A DNA stretch of 64,000 nt from NCBI GenBank assembly GCA_030386875.1, contig CM059569.1, forward strand, positions 49,949,842 through 50,013,841, given 5' to 3'. Positions within the stretch are counted from its first letter, which is position 1. Every line of letters begins with the position of its first letter. Shown piece by piece: positions 36,743 through 49,600 of the stretch. The notes beneath the pieces were generated by a model. It saw nothing but the letters and a program-made list of their open reading frames with translations, was not told the DNA's origin and did not search any database. A program made the position numbers and the translations under genes. This DNA is from Morinoia aosen. Its lineage: Eukaryota; Arthropoda; Malacostraca; Amphipoda; Talitridae.

Positions 36743-39700
36743 ACAATCATCTGAGTTAAAGATAAAAACGTAATGACAAAATTAGAAACGCCGAGCCCAA
36801 TTCCCATAGTTATTCAGTATCGGAACTAGCGCAACTTTACAAAATAGTCTACTATTCTTCTCAGGTTCACACGCCCAACAAAGACCTAATGCCCATTCTC
36901 ACTTCAGGCGCAAGAAAAGCTCTTCGTTATTACCGGTCGCAAATTTCTAGTCGCTATGCCAATTCTAACAGCTCAAGGAACAGAGAAGTAAGCTTTTAAG
37001 CCACGATTATACGGGTATAGCGAAACCCACCGAAAAACACGTTTATTTTAGGACAGCGAGTTCTAAGTGTTGTCAAAAAAGATATAACCCACGGAGGCCG
37101 TAACGATACTCGTACTGTGAAGAACTGTTGACCCTAAATCTGTTGAAATCAAGACATCAAAGTGACTTCGTGTAGCTCCTTTCCCCTAGTAATTCATTCA
37201 AGTTATATTTCTCCTTCCATATATCTTTTGCGCTTGTGACTGAAGATTCTTGTGTAAGAAAAGCAACACTAAATAAGCCTTTGAACTCAGCCGTTCTTAT
37301 CCTAGATCTCGACCTCCACCGTCTACAATGCCTCCATAATAGAGTGAAATTTTACTTCCAGCGCCCTACAAGTTACCAGAGTGGCAGAGTTTGGATGCAG
37401 ATTAACAGGCCTGTAATTTTCAGGTGTTAGCTCCATTTCTTGGAGGGAATTATGAGGGCTGAGAATCACCCTGCGTGACCCCAATCCTAGACTAAAGAAA
37501 CGAAGTAAAGTCTGAAAAAATTTCAAAGCCACGCCGAGAGATTGTGCTAATTGCATGGCACCGCGAATACATTGTGCAAAAAATGTCAACGTGGCCGCTG
37601 AGCTGAGATTATATCTGATGAAAATACTCAGTGGTGTTCAAAACGAGGTAATCTGAAAAAAAACGAGGATCCAATTCATTTAGGAGAGAGCGCGCGTACA
37701 GCGCTTTACGAAAGCCAACAAAAACAGCTGAGTTGAATGAACTTGAGACAACGGATGAGAAAAGTTTCGCAGGAAATATCCATTTTCAGAACTCTGACTT
37801 CAAGGAGTACGAGCTGCATTAATGCAACGCATAAGTGAAGAATGTATCCGATTGACTGGAAATGAATAAATCAGCTGAAAGTTTCACAAAAGGTAAAATA
37901 GATGAAATTGGCCTGTTACCGTTGGGTAGCGCTAGTGTTGTGGCGCTGCTTGCTCAGTGCGGTGCACTGCAGGGCTATGGTGAATGTGCTGTAACGGAGG
38001 GTGATGTTTGGTGTAACAGAGCGAAATATACGCTATAAAGAAAAGTAATAAGTTCTGTAACTTAGAGAATTAAATCCTGTAACAGAAGATGCTATATTCT
38101 ATAGCAGAGCATGATAGATAAAATGTAAAAGTGAATAATATTTGATACCACGGTGGTTGATATATGCTGTAACGGAGTGCAATATATGATGAAATAGAGA
38201 ATAATGTCTTCAGTTTAACGGGTTCAGCAGGAATAAGCTGGCTACTTATAGAAGAAGTATACGAAAAACAGCAAGGCTGCTGCGTATTTGGTTTTGGAGA
38301 TATTGCTGGGAATAATCATTGAAAGTAAATTGTCCAGGGTCATTGAGCAATCATAAACTGAGACTTGAGTTGTACTAAGTCTTGTCATTTTTACAAGCTC
38401 CCTTATAGTTTTCTCCTCGAGGCTGGGCTTCAAAAGCAAGGAATGAATGATTGAAACATTTCGACGTAAGATGGCACGTTTCGTTTTCCATCACAGGAAG
38501 CGTAAGGGGCTTATTCCTAGAGTATTTTTTTAATCAGACGATGAGGAATCTAAGGGATTCCGGTAAATGAAGACTTGATTTCCGGAAAACGGTGCTGTGG
38601 TTATGTAATCTCTAAAGTCAAGAAGAATATTCTTTTGAGACGTTACCGGTGGAATCATCATCTAAACAGAGAATTATGCTAGTAGGTCAAAGAACGTGAA
38701 AATACCCAGAGAAATAATTTGAGTTATACCTTCAATCCTGAACAAAACAAGGGCAGTTAACTCGACTTCAAAAAAGACTCGGTTCCAACTCAATTGAACT
38801 GATGGAGCACTTTATTATTGCCCTGATAATTACGCTAGATACCAAAAAAAGTTCAATAAAAAATTACGATGCAACAAGCCATTATTGGATATATTCAAGC
38901 TTATGACAGTGTATTCCTTCATAGCTAAGCTTGAGTTTCTAGACTACGTAACAGACTACCCACCGCATTATGCTTCATTTCATTGAAGCAGAAATTTTTT
39001 TAAGACTCTTTGTTCACACCCACTCCAAAATCTAAGCAAAATTACTTTAACTGATTGAAACTGCTTGAAATTTTATCAGGAGTGTCATGAAGAACATTAC
39101 TTCCGAAATACGCTATTTCTAGAGGTCAGGCTTGAAGTGTTGACTCAGTACGCTTGCTCGACGACGTGCCAAAATCAATAATTGACCCAATTTAAATTCT
39201 GCATCGCGAATATCTTAGCCGTTTTTCAATTTTCAATTCAGACAGCAACGACCTCCTCTAAAACAGTCATACATATTCATGTCATGAATAAATGCACTTT
39301 TGATTTCGGTTTTTTGTGAATAAGGCCTAAGATGTGGGTTTTGTTCTTTGTAGGAAACCCAACGCTCCTCGCATACGCAGGTTTGTATCCACACCGCTTG
39401 AAATACGTCATGTCAAATAACACCCTTTACGGGATTTTCCTGTAAGTTCACTGCAAATGAATGAATGATTAATTGAATATTGTTATCTCCTCACTTTAAT
39501 CTCACCCCATACTCGCTGATTATCACTTTCAATCAATTAGATTAGTACATGAAATTAAAATAATTTCGCTAGCTTAATGATCAATGGAACGCAAGTTTAA
39601 CTTTTACTAGCGTGTCCAAAAACATCAGCAAAATTAATGAGATCGGCATATACTTTGAGCTATGATTTTAATCTTCATTAACTCTGACCAATCTCATTAT

Positions 39701-42572
39701 TCTATTATAGCTGGGACGTACATCTCTAAATTTACCTCCCTAATCAATACATCAGCGCAATAAAGATTAGAAAAACAAAATATTTCAACATGCACTGACG
39801 ATGATTGGCCGAGCAGGTGAGACAGCTGCCGTGTCTCTGATTAAAAGTAATCCGCCAGCTGCATCAAAGGCTACGAGCGACACAGACGTCGATCTCAAAA
39901 CTCTCGCACGCAACAATTTTGAAATGGCGGCACAGTCCGCCGCAGTTGTGAGGTGCTCGGTGCCTGATCGCGTGTCGCAGTCTTCCTTTGAACACGGAGA
40001 CAATGATGAATTCTACTAAAGAGCTGATGGAGATTGAACGTTATATCATTTGCGGCACATGAATGAAATTTCAGAAATGAGGCACAATCAGCTAGATAAT
40101 TGTAATTATTGAAATATTAGCTTACTAAAAATTCCCTGGCCTCAATACAAGGGAACTAGTGAAAACGAAGAAAGTGCACATTTAGTAAAAATTGTAAAAA
40201 TCGAGAATTCTTCGCACGAGGTGTGCTCCACGCAGGACACCCTGCGCAGAAAAATAGTAAGTTGAGACATGTAAGGAAATAAAGATAAAAAGAGATGAAG
40301 TAAGCATGATAACTGATGAAAACATACTAAGCTCGAAAAACAGAATTGCCTAAGGTATCAACTATTTGTAACCTGATGAAGTAGTTAACACGTTTAACAT
40401 AGGCCTTAAAAGCGTCACAATCTTACGTTATTAAAGCGTTCCCGATCGTTCAAGCTTTAAATCATGTGAGGTCAATACCTCTAACGCTGTTTCTTGTGCC
40501 ATCGTGTCCTATTTAATCTGTGAAAATAGCTATCAAAACTAACAAAGTTTTGCTGTCAGATCTCCCACTCTAATAAATTTTACACTTTAACTTATTTTTG
40601 CTCGGCTTACTATTACGAATCGGTTTGTCGAGCTGCAATGACCTGACACGCCTGCAAAAATTTGTTATTCAGAGCGCTGCTATGGAGGCGTTTTGAGTCA
40701 GCCTTGTTGTCGCAAGGTGAGAAAATATTTCCATCAGTTCACCCATGCATTCCCTTCAGGAAGAAAAAGAATGAGTATGTGATCAATTTGAGCTCAAATT
40801 TCAGATAATTTGTCCTGAGGACTTTAAGAGCAATTTTACTGACCTACTAGTCTCGAGGAAACAAAGTTGAAGCAGTTTTGAGGAGATATTTTTCATTGTC
40901 TGAGCTCCCAAGAGGTTTTGCTTGGGGCCTAAGCGCTTCATAAGTCTTTGTCTATCGAACTGACTTCAAGATAGATGAAAGTACAAAAATATAACCATTT
41001 TTAGCAGCCTCAAGCACTGAGATTCATGCACCGTTTATTCATAGAATGCTTTAATGCAGTCTTTCACAGTATCTGTTGCAACGCTGGGTAGCTCTTCTCG
41101 ATAATGCAGCTATCCTCACTAAATCACCATGGAACTATCTGAATTGTGATCTGTAGTCGCTATTACAGTTTCTCGTTATGTAATGCTAGGTAGCATTTAC
41201 AGAGCCACACTAAAATTAATTTCAACATTTATGATGATCATACACACTGAAGTTCCCAAACGTGCAAACATGGGTAATTGTTCCATGCAAGCGTAATTTG
41301 TCTTGCTTATTCTCGGAAAGTTCTTCAAAAGTGTAAAGAAAGAAGTTCAAATAACTTAGTCTGAACCTATAAAACTCCACTCACCAGCAGAAAATATTTC
41401 CGAGAATTTCTGCCTCTGCAAGAAAAATCTGATATTTTGAGTGCACCCTTATTTGCAATGCCATCCCAGCTTTTACTGCGCATTTTGAAATGCTTCCTCA
41501 GTATACTTATGCATGAACTTTTCTCTTATTTTCCAGCCGCGAGCTCGTTTCTTTGATCGTCAACGAGGCCGTGCAAACTTTTGGTCGCTGATGATTCCAA
41601 GAACGCACGCACGCATGGGTACATGCGCACAGCTCTGGGTCGCAACTGCTGATTGCTTCCAAGTTTTCCTTCAGTTCACAGATTGCCAAGGCCATTTAGA
41701 GGATGGGACTTTTTGACTCGCTTGCTTGATGTCATAATAACACTGCATTTGAAGTAGGCAAATTTTGGGACTTTACTACTCATGTAAAACGTAGAAACAA
41801 CGTCGCGCAGATTGGAGAACCATCATTATTACCCAGACTCAATTGTCACGATTCTTTCAGTACCATTTCAGCATTCATTCATCATGAATGTGGTTTGGGA
41901 TATTTTTCATTCGTAATTTCCAAATATTTACTTTCAAAGCAATTATTTTTCAAGACGTTGAGTGTTGGTACAATTTTCAGGAATGTTAAAAGAGTTTCAA
42001 CATTAAGCTTCAAAATTATCTTCAGAAAAATAATGGAGCACAGTGCTGCAAGAGGAGATAAGAGAGATAAATAAAAATTCAAAAGCTGCATTAGCGCCAT
42101 ACGATGTATATGAGAGGCTTGTAAAAGCGATGTATATGAGAGGCTTGTGAAATTAATAGCATATTGAAGTGTCGTCAACGCAATTCACCTGAAAAAAAGC
42201 CAAATTTAACACCCCGAGTTTCATAAAATCATCAAGATCTGTAAAAACCCTCTGTTCTAAAAATAAATTAATTCCTCTCGTGGATGTGGCTGGCGCCGAT
42301 TTATTGTGGCTAGCAATTTAACTACTGTATTCATTTATCAGTTTGTTTGCATTATATCTGCTAATTTGATCATAGGAAAAAATTCACTGTGATTAGAATT
42401 GAGAGGGCGAGTGCATTGGGCCTTTCTGGCGCATTGGTCGTGTGAACGTGTAGAGCAGACTGGTTTGTGGAGTTACGCTCTGGCACCGGCAACCTGGAAA
42501 ATTGACTTCTGTGTAGGTTTCTGGTTTTGCCCGTCTTTTATCAGTAAATCAGAAAATCCTTCTTGTTCGATT
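36743..42572. other. Long gene-free stretch
   Basis: No gene recognised. From about 37930 to 38200, loosely repeated TGCTGTAACGGAG / CTGTAACAGAAG blocks at irregular 30-50-bp spacing suggest a decayed tandem array. A duplicated GATGTATATGAGAGGCTTGT occurs near 42104 and 42130. Confidence 0.4.
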
Positions 42573-42805
42573 CCAGGAGTCGAGCTTGCCTGGTTTTTGA
42601 CCGTGCCTGGTTTTTTAGCATGCCTGATTTTTTAGTGCTCCTGGTTTTTGGGTATGCTGGGTTTTTAGTTTGCTTGGTTCTTTAGCGAGCATGGGTTTTG
42701 AGCGTACCAGACTTTTCAGAGTCTGTCTGTCAGCATGCGTGATTTTGGGTGTGCCTAGTTTTTCAGTGTGCCTATTTTTTGAGCGTACCTGATTTGCTGA
42801 ACGAG
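42573..42805. repeat. Decayed tandem repeat, inverted relative of the 36.6-kb array
   Basis: About twelve irregular units of the type GTGCCTGGTTTTTTAGC, GTGCCTAGTTTTTCA and GTACCTGATTT. The reverse complement (GCTAAAAAACCAGGCAC) matches the 18-bp unit at 36562-36742 almost exactly, so this is the same family in opposite orientation, much more diverged. Confidence 0.75.
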
Positions 42806-43083
42806 CCTGTTTACTTTACTTCTGTGTCCAATATCAGCTCGATCAATACGTAAAGCAATGTCCTGTTTATTTTGTTTGTCTTTTCTAACCTTTTTCTATC
42901 GAGTGTGCTTTTCGCAAGAATACGATTAAGCCCTGCATAGAAGTGAGTTTTTCGTTTGATGGACTATTGTGAGTATATGTTTCCTCCGAAAGCCTGATGT
43001 TATTGAAATTGTTTAAAAATTTTTTATGTGTGCTTTGCGGTTATGTGTGCTTTGCGGTAATTTTTTGCTTCTGTCAAACGTGG

Positions 43084-43231
43084 TTTTATCGTTACTTCCA
43101 GTAACGATAGCTCAACTTTACCCCTCCTGCCTGTGAACTTTAAATCATTCACGCATGAAAGGTTTTTAGTGATTAAAAAGAAGGAAAGCTTTAAGTTTTG
43201 AATTATATCGTCACTAGCAGTTACGATAAAA
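43084..43231. repeat. Small foldback (about 148 bp)
   Basis: TTTTATCGTTACTTCCAGTAACGATAG (split as TTTTATCGTTACTTCC and AGTAACGATAG) at 43084-43110 pairs imperfectly with 43205-43231, about 21 of 27 positions. Each arm is itself a short hairpin. It might be a decayed MITE; no target duplication identified. Confidence 0.4.
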
Positions 43232-43259
43232 CGATTAGAGAAAATATTTAATTTCCCAA

Positions 43260-43475
43260 TTTAATTCATACCTTTTTCTTGTTAAGTGGCTTCCACCCTT
43301 AATTTTGCTAAATTCCTAATATAAACCCTTTGACCACAATGTTTACACATAGGGAAGTGAAAATATAAAAATCAATGAAAAAAATGACCAAAGTTTCAGT
43401 GGAAATAATTTTGAAAAAATCTACGGATTTTGATCCGAGCATTTAGATATAAACTCCACCCATTAACTGAATTTA
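43260..43475 (+). pseudogene. Decayed copy of the exon-like segment at 45.06-45.33 kb
   Basis: Aligns by eye over about 200 bp with 45060-45270 at roughly 65%, highest at GGGAAGTGAAAATATA and ATCTACGGA.TTTGATCCGAG. In frame, NLRILIRAFRY here corresponds to NLRNLIRVFRY in the other copy, but stops and a single-base frameshift break this one. The underlying protein family is unknown. Confidence 0.4.
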
Positions 43476-44979
43476 TGAATGGGAATTTCTTTCACCGACG
43501 TGGTTCTATTGTCCGTATAATAATTCGGCTCAGCTAAGCCTAGTGGCTGTTTTTTTTTCTTGTTCAACACAACATGACACGCTCAGAAGCCCCATGCTTG
43601 CGTAAAGACTCTTTAGGAAGGCAGGTACCGACGAACAAGATTTGTTAAATACAATCTGTTACCGAATTAAAATCTAACAAAAGCTTTTGCATGGGCTGGA
43701 CTAGAGAAAATACGCCCTGTACGATATCCTCTGCAATAAATTTTAAACTAATTTTTTGAATTACTACCATTCATAATTCTAGCTCTGTAAAGACCAATGG
43801 TTTTGAACCTATAATTTGAACCAAAACCTATAGTTTTGAACCTTCATTTAGTCATTTGCAATTTGATTCTTCAATTCCTGCTTCTTTGCACAGTCTCAGT
43901 TGCCATACACATTTATTTCTTTAGAAAACTCGATGCACAAAATCAAACTGATCTGCTCTTTCATGTGAAGTGAAGAGTTAATTTTCATTTTATTTACTTG
44001 TGTTCCTCAGTCAACGCATTAAGTATTTTAGGGAAATTTTTGGAGCCATATTCTGATCTTCAAAACCTACAAAGATCAAGCGACAAATGAACGCCGGAGT
44101 GACGTTTTTATGCAATGATCAAAGTCTCACTTCCAAATTCCCAGAAGACGAAATATTTGCGTGATTCTTCGACACGCTCTCATTTTTTAATCAATAAACG
44201 TAAAGAATTATGATTGATTTTAATTAAAACCTCAAATATCCTATAAAAATCGCAAACTAAATTTTTCATTCCATGGTAAGGGGGCTGAGCGTGACTCTCT
44301 TTTCAATTCTGTATTGAGAATTAACTGAAGCTCTTTAAGGGGCGGAAAACGAGTTTTCTTTTCAGAAAATTTTTCTTACGGTACAATAATGTCGTGAAAT
44401 GCTGATTCTATGTTCACAAAATTAAATTAAAATGTTGATTTTTCCATCGCGAAGGTCTAACCCTCAGAGTTACGGTTTAGAAATATGTTTGTCTTTTTTA
44501 AATCAGGCATCCCTCCGTTTCCCTATTTTCTGTGGTGTATTTATAGAAATGCTTTTTGTTTTACAGCAGCAACTGACTTCCTTCATTCCGAGCAGCCTTT
44601 CATTTACCAGTACTTTACGCCCTTTAAACTCTTTTGAATTAAATTGCACTTACGTCGGACAATGCACAGAAAGATAGAGCTAGGGACCACGTATAAGTTA
44701 CATAATTTACCTATAGGCAGATCTGATATCCAGATTTTGAGTTTTTGTGCAAACAAATAAGATCAGGGGATGTTAAAGTCTCTTCATATTAGTTAGTTGA
44801 TACAGATACTGAAATCTATGCAGGTTCTTTTCAGTTGCTGCTGGTAACCGGAAACTGCAGTTCTAACTTGAAGAAAATTATCATTTTTAATAGCAAAAAT
44901 TCTATAGAGCCACCGTGTAAATATTTACAAAGCTAATCAAACAAATCATCTATTGTAAAATAGATAAAACTCAAGAAGA

Positions 44980-45327
44980 GTGTACTTTTGCAATTTTAAC
45001 CGTGTTGGTGATTTAGTTCGTGCAGAAATTTCACTTGGAAAAACTGGTAAAATCAGTGATAGTTTTAAAAAAATTCCCTGTTTAACTCATATTTTTTATT
45101 ATTCATTCGCTTTAACCATTGAATTATCAATATTTTGTAAACTATGCCCAGCGGCCAATATTTTCACGTGGGAAGTGAAAATATATAGGTCAAATAAAAA
45201 ACTGGCTAAGCTTCAGAGTGATTTTGATTTCGAAATAAATCTACGGAATTTGATCCGAGTATTTAGATATCTTCTAGAGCCCGAATTCGAATTCAGAGTT
45301 GTTATACTTTTCGATACGAATAATTAG
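44980..45327 (+). other. Open frame of 115 codons, exon-like, family unknown
   Basis: Contains a hydrophobic segment (HIFYYSFALTIELSIFCKLC) followed by a charged region with WEVKIYRSNKKLAKL and NLRNLIRVFRYLLEPEFEF. It is the intact partner of the broken copy at 43260-43475, and protein-level conservation between the two hints at past coding function. A chemoreceptor exon would fit the hydrophobic layout but I cannot confirm that. No splice structure was assigned. Confidence 0.25.
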
Positions 45328-46403
45328 ATAACTACCAAATATCCAATCCTATATTTAGCGCTGTTTTTCTATTCGATACGAATTTTTAGAGATCTATTCA
45401 ACTTTCAACCTCAAGTCAGCGTTGTGCTGCTTTCCTCAGGAGAGGGTGCGATACGTACATTTCATAATCCTCTGAACTCTTATATTCATCCCGTATTCAG
45501 TCACAAACCCGTTCTTGAAACCATTAAAATTTATCTATATTATTAGAATTTTGCTTCCATGAATGCCAGTATTTTTTGAGTGAAGAGTGATACATCTTCG
45601 TGAAAATTATTATTAAATAAAGAGTTCGAGAACTTATTTTTTTTATTTCCGATATACTTATTAAATGTCATCGGAAATACTTCCAGTCAAATAGGCAAAT
45701 TACGATTCGAAACATTATAGAATACATTTAATATATAGTGTATACAGTTCACAGGGAATGAGTTGGGGCGAACTTATTAACCAAGCAAATAAACAAAAGC
45801 GAAACTGTGGCACTGAATAAGGAACTTCACTCTAACAAGGAGATGCCTTGCTGGGAGCGCATGTGTCTTTATTTCAACATCTATGGTGTCACGAGGCTGA
45901 CGAACAAATGCGTGGCTTATAGACATACACTAATAATTATGCAAATATTTTATAGTGTATGTAATGTATATTTTACACACTGTGGTGTGCATAATTTTCA
46001 CCAGTATTTTATCAAGTAGTGTATATAGTACTTAATTTTTCATACAAACATTTCAATTTTTTTATGCAATTTACCCAACATTATTCATGGTTTTTTTTTG
46101 ACTCGCTTCGATATTTTCGTAAAAACTGCTTTGCATTTAACCGACTGCAAGCTTAGAAAATCATATATTATCAAACTATCAAATTTTCAGCAAAAATAGC
46201 TATTTATGGACTAATATTGACGGACTCATTCCGTGAAAAAACGTTCAAGTCTTCGCGTTTTCAGACGCCATTAAAGAAACATGTTAAGTTGTCTCGCCAG
46301 GTTAACATGCCCACATACCTGGAGCAAGTAAAGGACTGAACCCATTTCAAAGATCATCAACGGATTTTAACAAAGGAACAAGAAACAAAAATGAAAACTA
46401 AAC

Positions 46404-46409
46404 TTTATT
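46404..46409 (-). promoter_or_regulatory. Likely lipase polyadenylation signal
   Basis: AATAAA on the minus strand, about 135 bases after the lipase stop codon. It is the nearest canonical signal after the gene. Confidence 0.5.
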
Positions 46410-46543
46410 TGAACTTTGAGTGCAAAATACATTAGGTTTCGGAAAACTTCACAGGAAAAGAAATTTCACTGTACATGCAAAAAGAATAATTCTGCAGCTA
46501 GGTGGAGAAAAATGCGATGCTGCGTTGAATTTCTCCCTCATGT

Positions 46544-46601
46544 TTACCCCTGAGCGAAAGGAGAGTCGGAGTTGGTGGTCAAGTAGTACTCGATTCTGGC
46601 C
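46544..46601 (-). CDS. Lipase coding exon 9 (terminal)
   Basis: Acceptor ACACGCAG. Its first base completes the Pro codon, then ARIEYYLTTNSDSPFAQG and TAA. The YYLTTNSDSPF tail is characteristic of the family's C-terminus and the phase matches exon 8. Confidence 0.88.
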
Positions 46602-49600
46602 CTGCGTGTACAATGAGCGTTATTAAAATACAATAAGGATAATACTAAAACTTCCTTTATTCCTATGAACATTTCGTTTTGATGAACTGGAGTTTCCAGA
46701 GTTCTACGCTGTACAGGAAAGAAGTAAAAATCGCGCTGTGAATGACGCTTGTGTATATGCCAACATCAGCGATCATTTGAAATAAAATGGTATTTACAAA
46801 GCAAAATTACCATTCATTTGTGAAAGCAAGTCAATTCACGATGCGTGCAATTATTGGATTTCATTGAATTACCTGAGCACAAGGACTCACTAAGTCAACG
46901 TTACAGGTTTTAGTCGTATATCTAATCACTTCGGTCCAGTTTTCAGCAAAATTTCGGTGTGCCACCATAACATTCAGAATTACGTTTAGTCCAGTTAGAG
47001 ATCTATGAATTTAAAATAAACGAGGTAACTTTTGTATTTTTTCATCGCTAATTTTTTCTAATTACATAGAAATTGCGCACAAATTTGAGGACTTTGTCTT
47101 AAGATTCTCATGTATATATAAAAACAACTGAACATCGTACTTATTTCAAAGCTGCAGCAAAGATTACAACGCATTTTTAAGTTTTCTTACATTTAATAGA
47201 AACTTGAAAAATATGCTACAAAATAAAAACAAAATATTTAAGGGACAATGCAACATACTGACTATAAATTATAAAACTCCAGAGAGCTCAGCTATCGAGT
47301 ACAGTACTTCCTTTGCGCTGGACGATCTCTTACTGACACTCCTTCCTAACTCAGGCTTAATAGAACAAATCATCTTAAAAAAGATTCGCTGCTAAGTCAA
47401 CTCACGGAATATCGACTCCAGTGATATCAACAGGATAGCCCATCTGCAGGCACCCGTTGCCACAGGAAGTGCAGCCGCCGGCGGTGTAGGTATCCCAGTC
47501 ATCACAAGGGTTCGCCCAGAATGTGTTGTCGAAGGGCTCTTGAGCGCCGATGCTCTCTATCCAATATTCGGGGCCGCGACCGTGGCTGCAGCTCGCTGCA
47601 ATCAATAAAAGCTATAAATGAGAAAATTCAAACACAGGCTATTCTGCAGAAATGATAAAAAGTTCGTCTCTTCTGCCAACTCGTGAATGAGCTGATTAGT
47701 AGAAAAAGTATGCGTCTGGGAGACAGAACCACATCGTTCTAACAGCCAGCAACGGGTCAGAATCACTGTGGCATAAATACAGTTTTAGCTTCTTCAGTTG
47801 AATGGCATATACGGTGCTGCTCTCAGCTCGGATATGAACTGATTAGTGGACAAAGTTTGAACCCGGGAGACAGCCCGCAGCGCTTTATCGACAAGTAACG
47901 GGCCAAAATTACTTTATTAACGAAACATTTTTTGCATGCCATTGTCATTTTTGATAGCATGATGAACGAACGTGTAGAAAACTAAAAAATTTAAGTTGCT
48001 GGAAGTTATTAAAATGAACTTCTGAGCACAGAGATCACTTTGCAACTCAGCAGTGACGCGTGTTTTCTTGAACTTGAGCTCGCTCAACAGCGCTAAGATT
48101 AAAGCGCTACTCACTGACGAGGTCGAGAATTTCTGTGCTGTTGACGAGGGGACACCCGGGCTGGTGCACGCCTCCGTTGGGGTAGAAGTCCACCTGACCC
48201 ACTCTGTCGATCATGCCCAAGCAACCCTGAACCGAAAGAAGAATATTTTTTTAAAAATGAGCTAAATTATAAATAAAGCTACCGAGTAGAATATAAAAAA
48301 GAGAATATAAGGAAATAAAAAAAGATAAATAAAGAATAATAAAGCAGAACATGAATAAGTCAAATAGAAATAAAAAATAATTGAATTAAAACAATTAAAA
48401 TTTTACCGAGCAGTACTTCACAGGTTTTCAATGTCACTAAAACCGGGTAAAGGGAACAGTGTAAATTTATTGAAGATTTACATTTATTTGAACCGAAGAT
48501 CTACTTGCACAATAGTGACACTCCTTAGAATATTTGGTTTGCAAATAACTAGTAAATATTCCATGACTTATTGAAAGTAACTATTGAAAACTCGGAAGAA
48601 TTTCACGATGTTATATGAACTTGGAAACCCTCAAGTGTCTTCACTCTGGGCAAATATTAAAAATATCAATTATTGTCAAACCGAATTTTCAAATATGAGT
48701 AGTATTGTTTTTCACTTTTTTCTACAGATACTCGAAAACTTTACCCAATATTTAATTTATAAATAAATTTTATAGATGTACTCGTATATATATTACCTGT
48801 GCTACTACCTTGTGACTACCCAGCATCACCACTCAGCACCACCACCCAGCACCACCACCCAGCACCACCACCCAGCAACAACACCACCTTACATCAGTCA
48901 GCGAGCCTGCGTTGGAGTGGATGATATCAACAAAGTCTGCACTGCTGGGATTGATGCGCTGCGAAGTATCTTGTTCTTCAAAGAGAGGAGCGGCAGGATC
49001 CAAGCCTGAAAAATAAGGCAATAATTTCAGGTAACCTTCTTTGTATTTTTTTTTCAGACCTTAAATATCTTAGTCAAGGCTGTTAGAATATTGCATTTCT
49101 TGCTGTCCTGATGATGGAATAATAATATTCCGAAACTGTTTCACCGATAAATATTTTCTATAACGTTGGTTTTTCTTTTTATTTTGGCAATAATTTTGTT
49201 AGACAGAATTGAGTAACTTCCAATAACTTCATCTGAGCATCCTTTTTCTAATACTTATAACAGAAGATAATTGTTGCTGATCTTTCACTGGATACTTAGA
49301 GAGTAGAGGGACTGTCACATGTACACCCGGGGAAATCAATTATTGTCCGCTTTGTCGATGAAGGGGAGACATCATTTTATATGGTGAGTAATGTGTAGAC
49401 CGAAAAAAAATTTCCGTATACGAAACATAATCTTCAGTTTAAAAAGTGGTTTTTTAAGAAAGTACAAATCCGACACGAAGTGTAATCTATTGGATCTTCA
49501 AACTCGGTGATGAGTTTAAAGTTTGTGCATGAGTGCCCCGAAATGTACATCGTACTGGCACGCTTCTTACATTAAGTAAGTACGAAGCTTCACTGTGTTT

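Larger units (their letters stand above)
42806..46543. other. Gene-poor stretch downstream of the lipase
   Basis: Holds a short foldback, a duplicated exon-like segment (43.26-43.47 and 45.06-45.33 kb) and the likely lipase polyadenylation signal. Nothing else is supported. Confidence 0.4.

Noticed and set aside
45415..45455. Minus-strand CUGAGGA followed by an AAGCAGC/GCUG-CUU hairpin
   Set aside because: The second core block reads GAGGU instead of GAAA, and the stem has a bulge, so the match is too weak to call.
47402..47405. TGA directly after GVDIP as the lipase stop codon
   Set aside because: It overlaps a perfect GTGAGT donor, and a phase-matched terminal exon with the family YYLTTN tail exists at 46601-46544.
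48053..48265. Plus-strand 70-codon frame with a hydrophilic composition
   Set aside because: Antisense of lipase exon 7.
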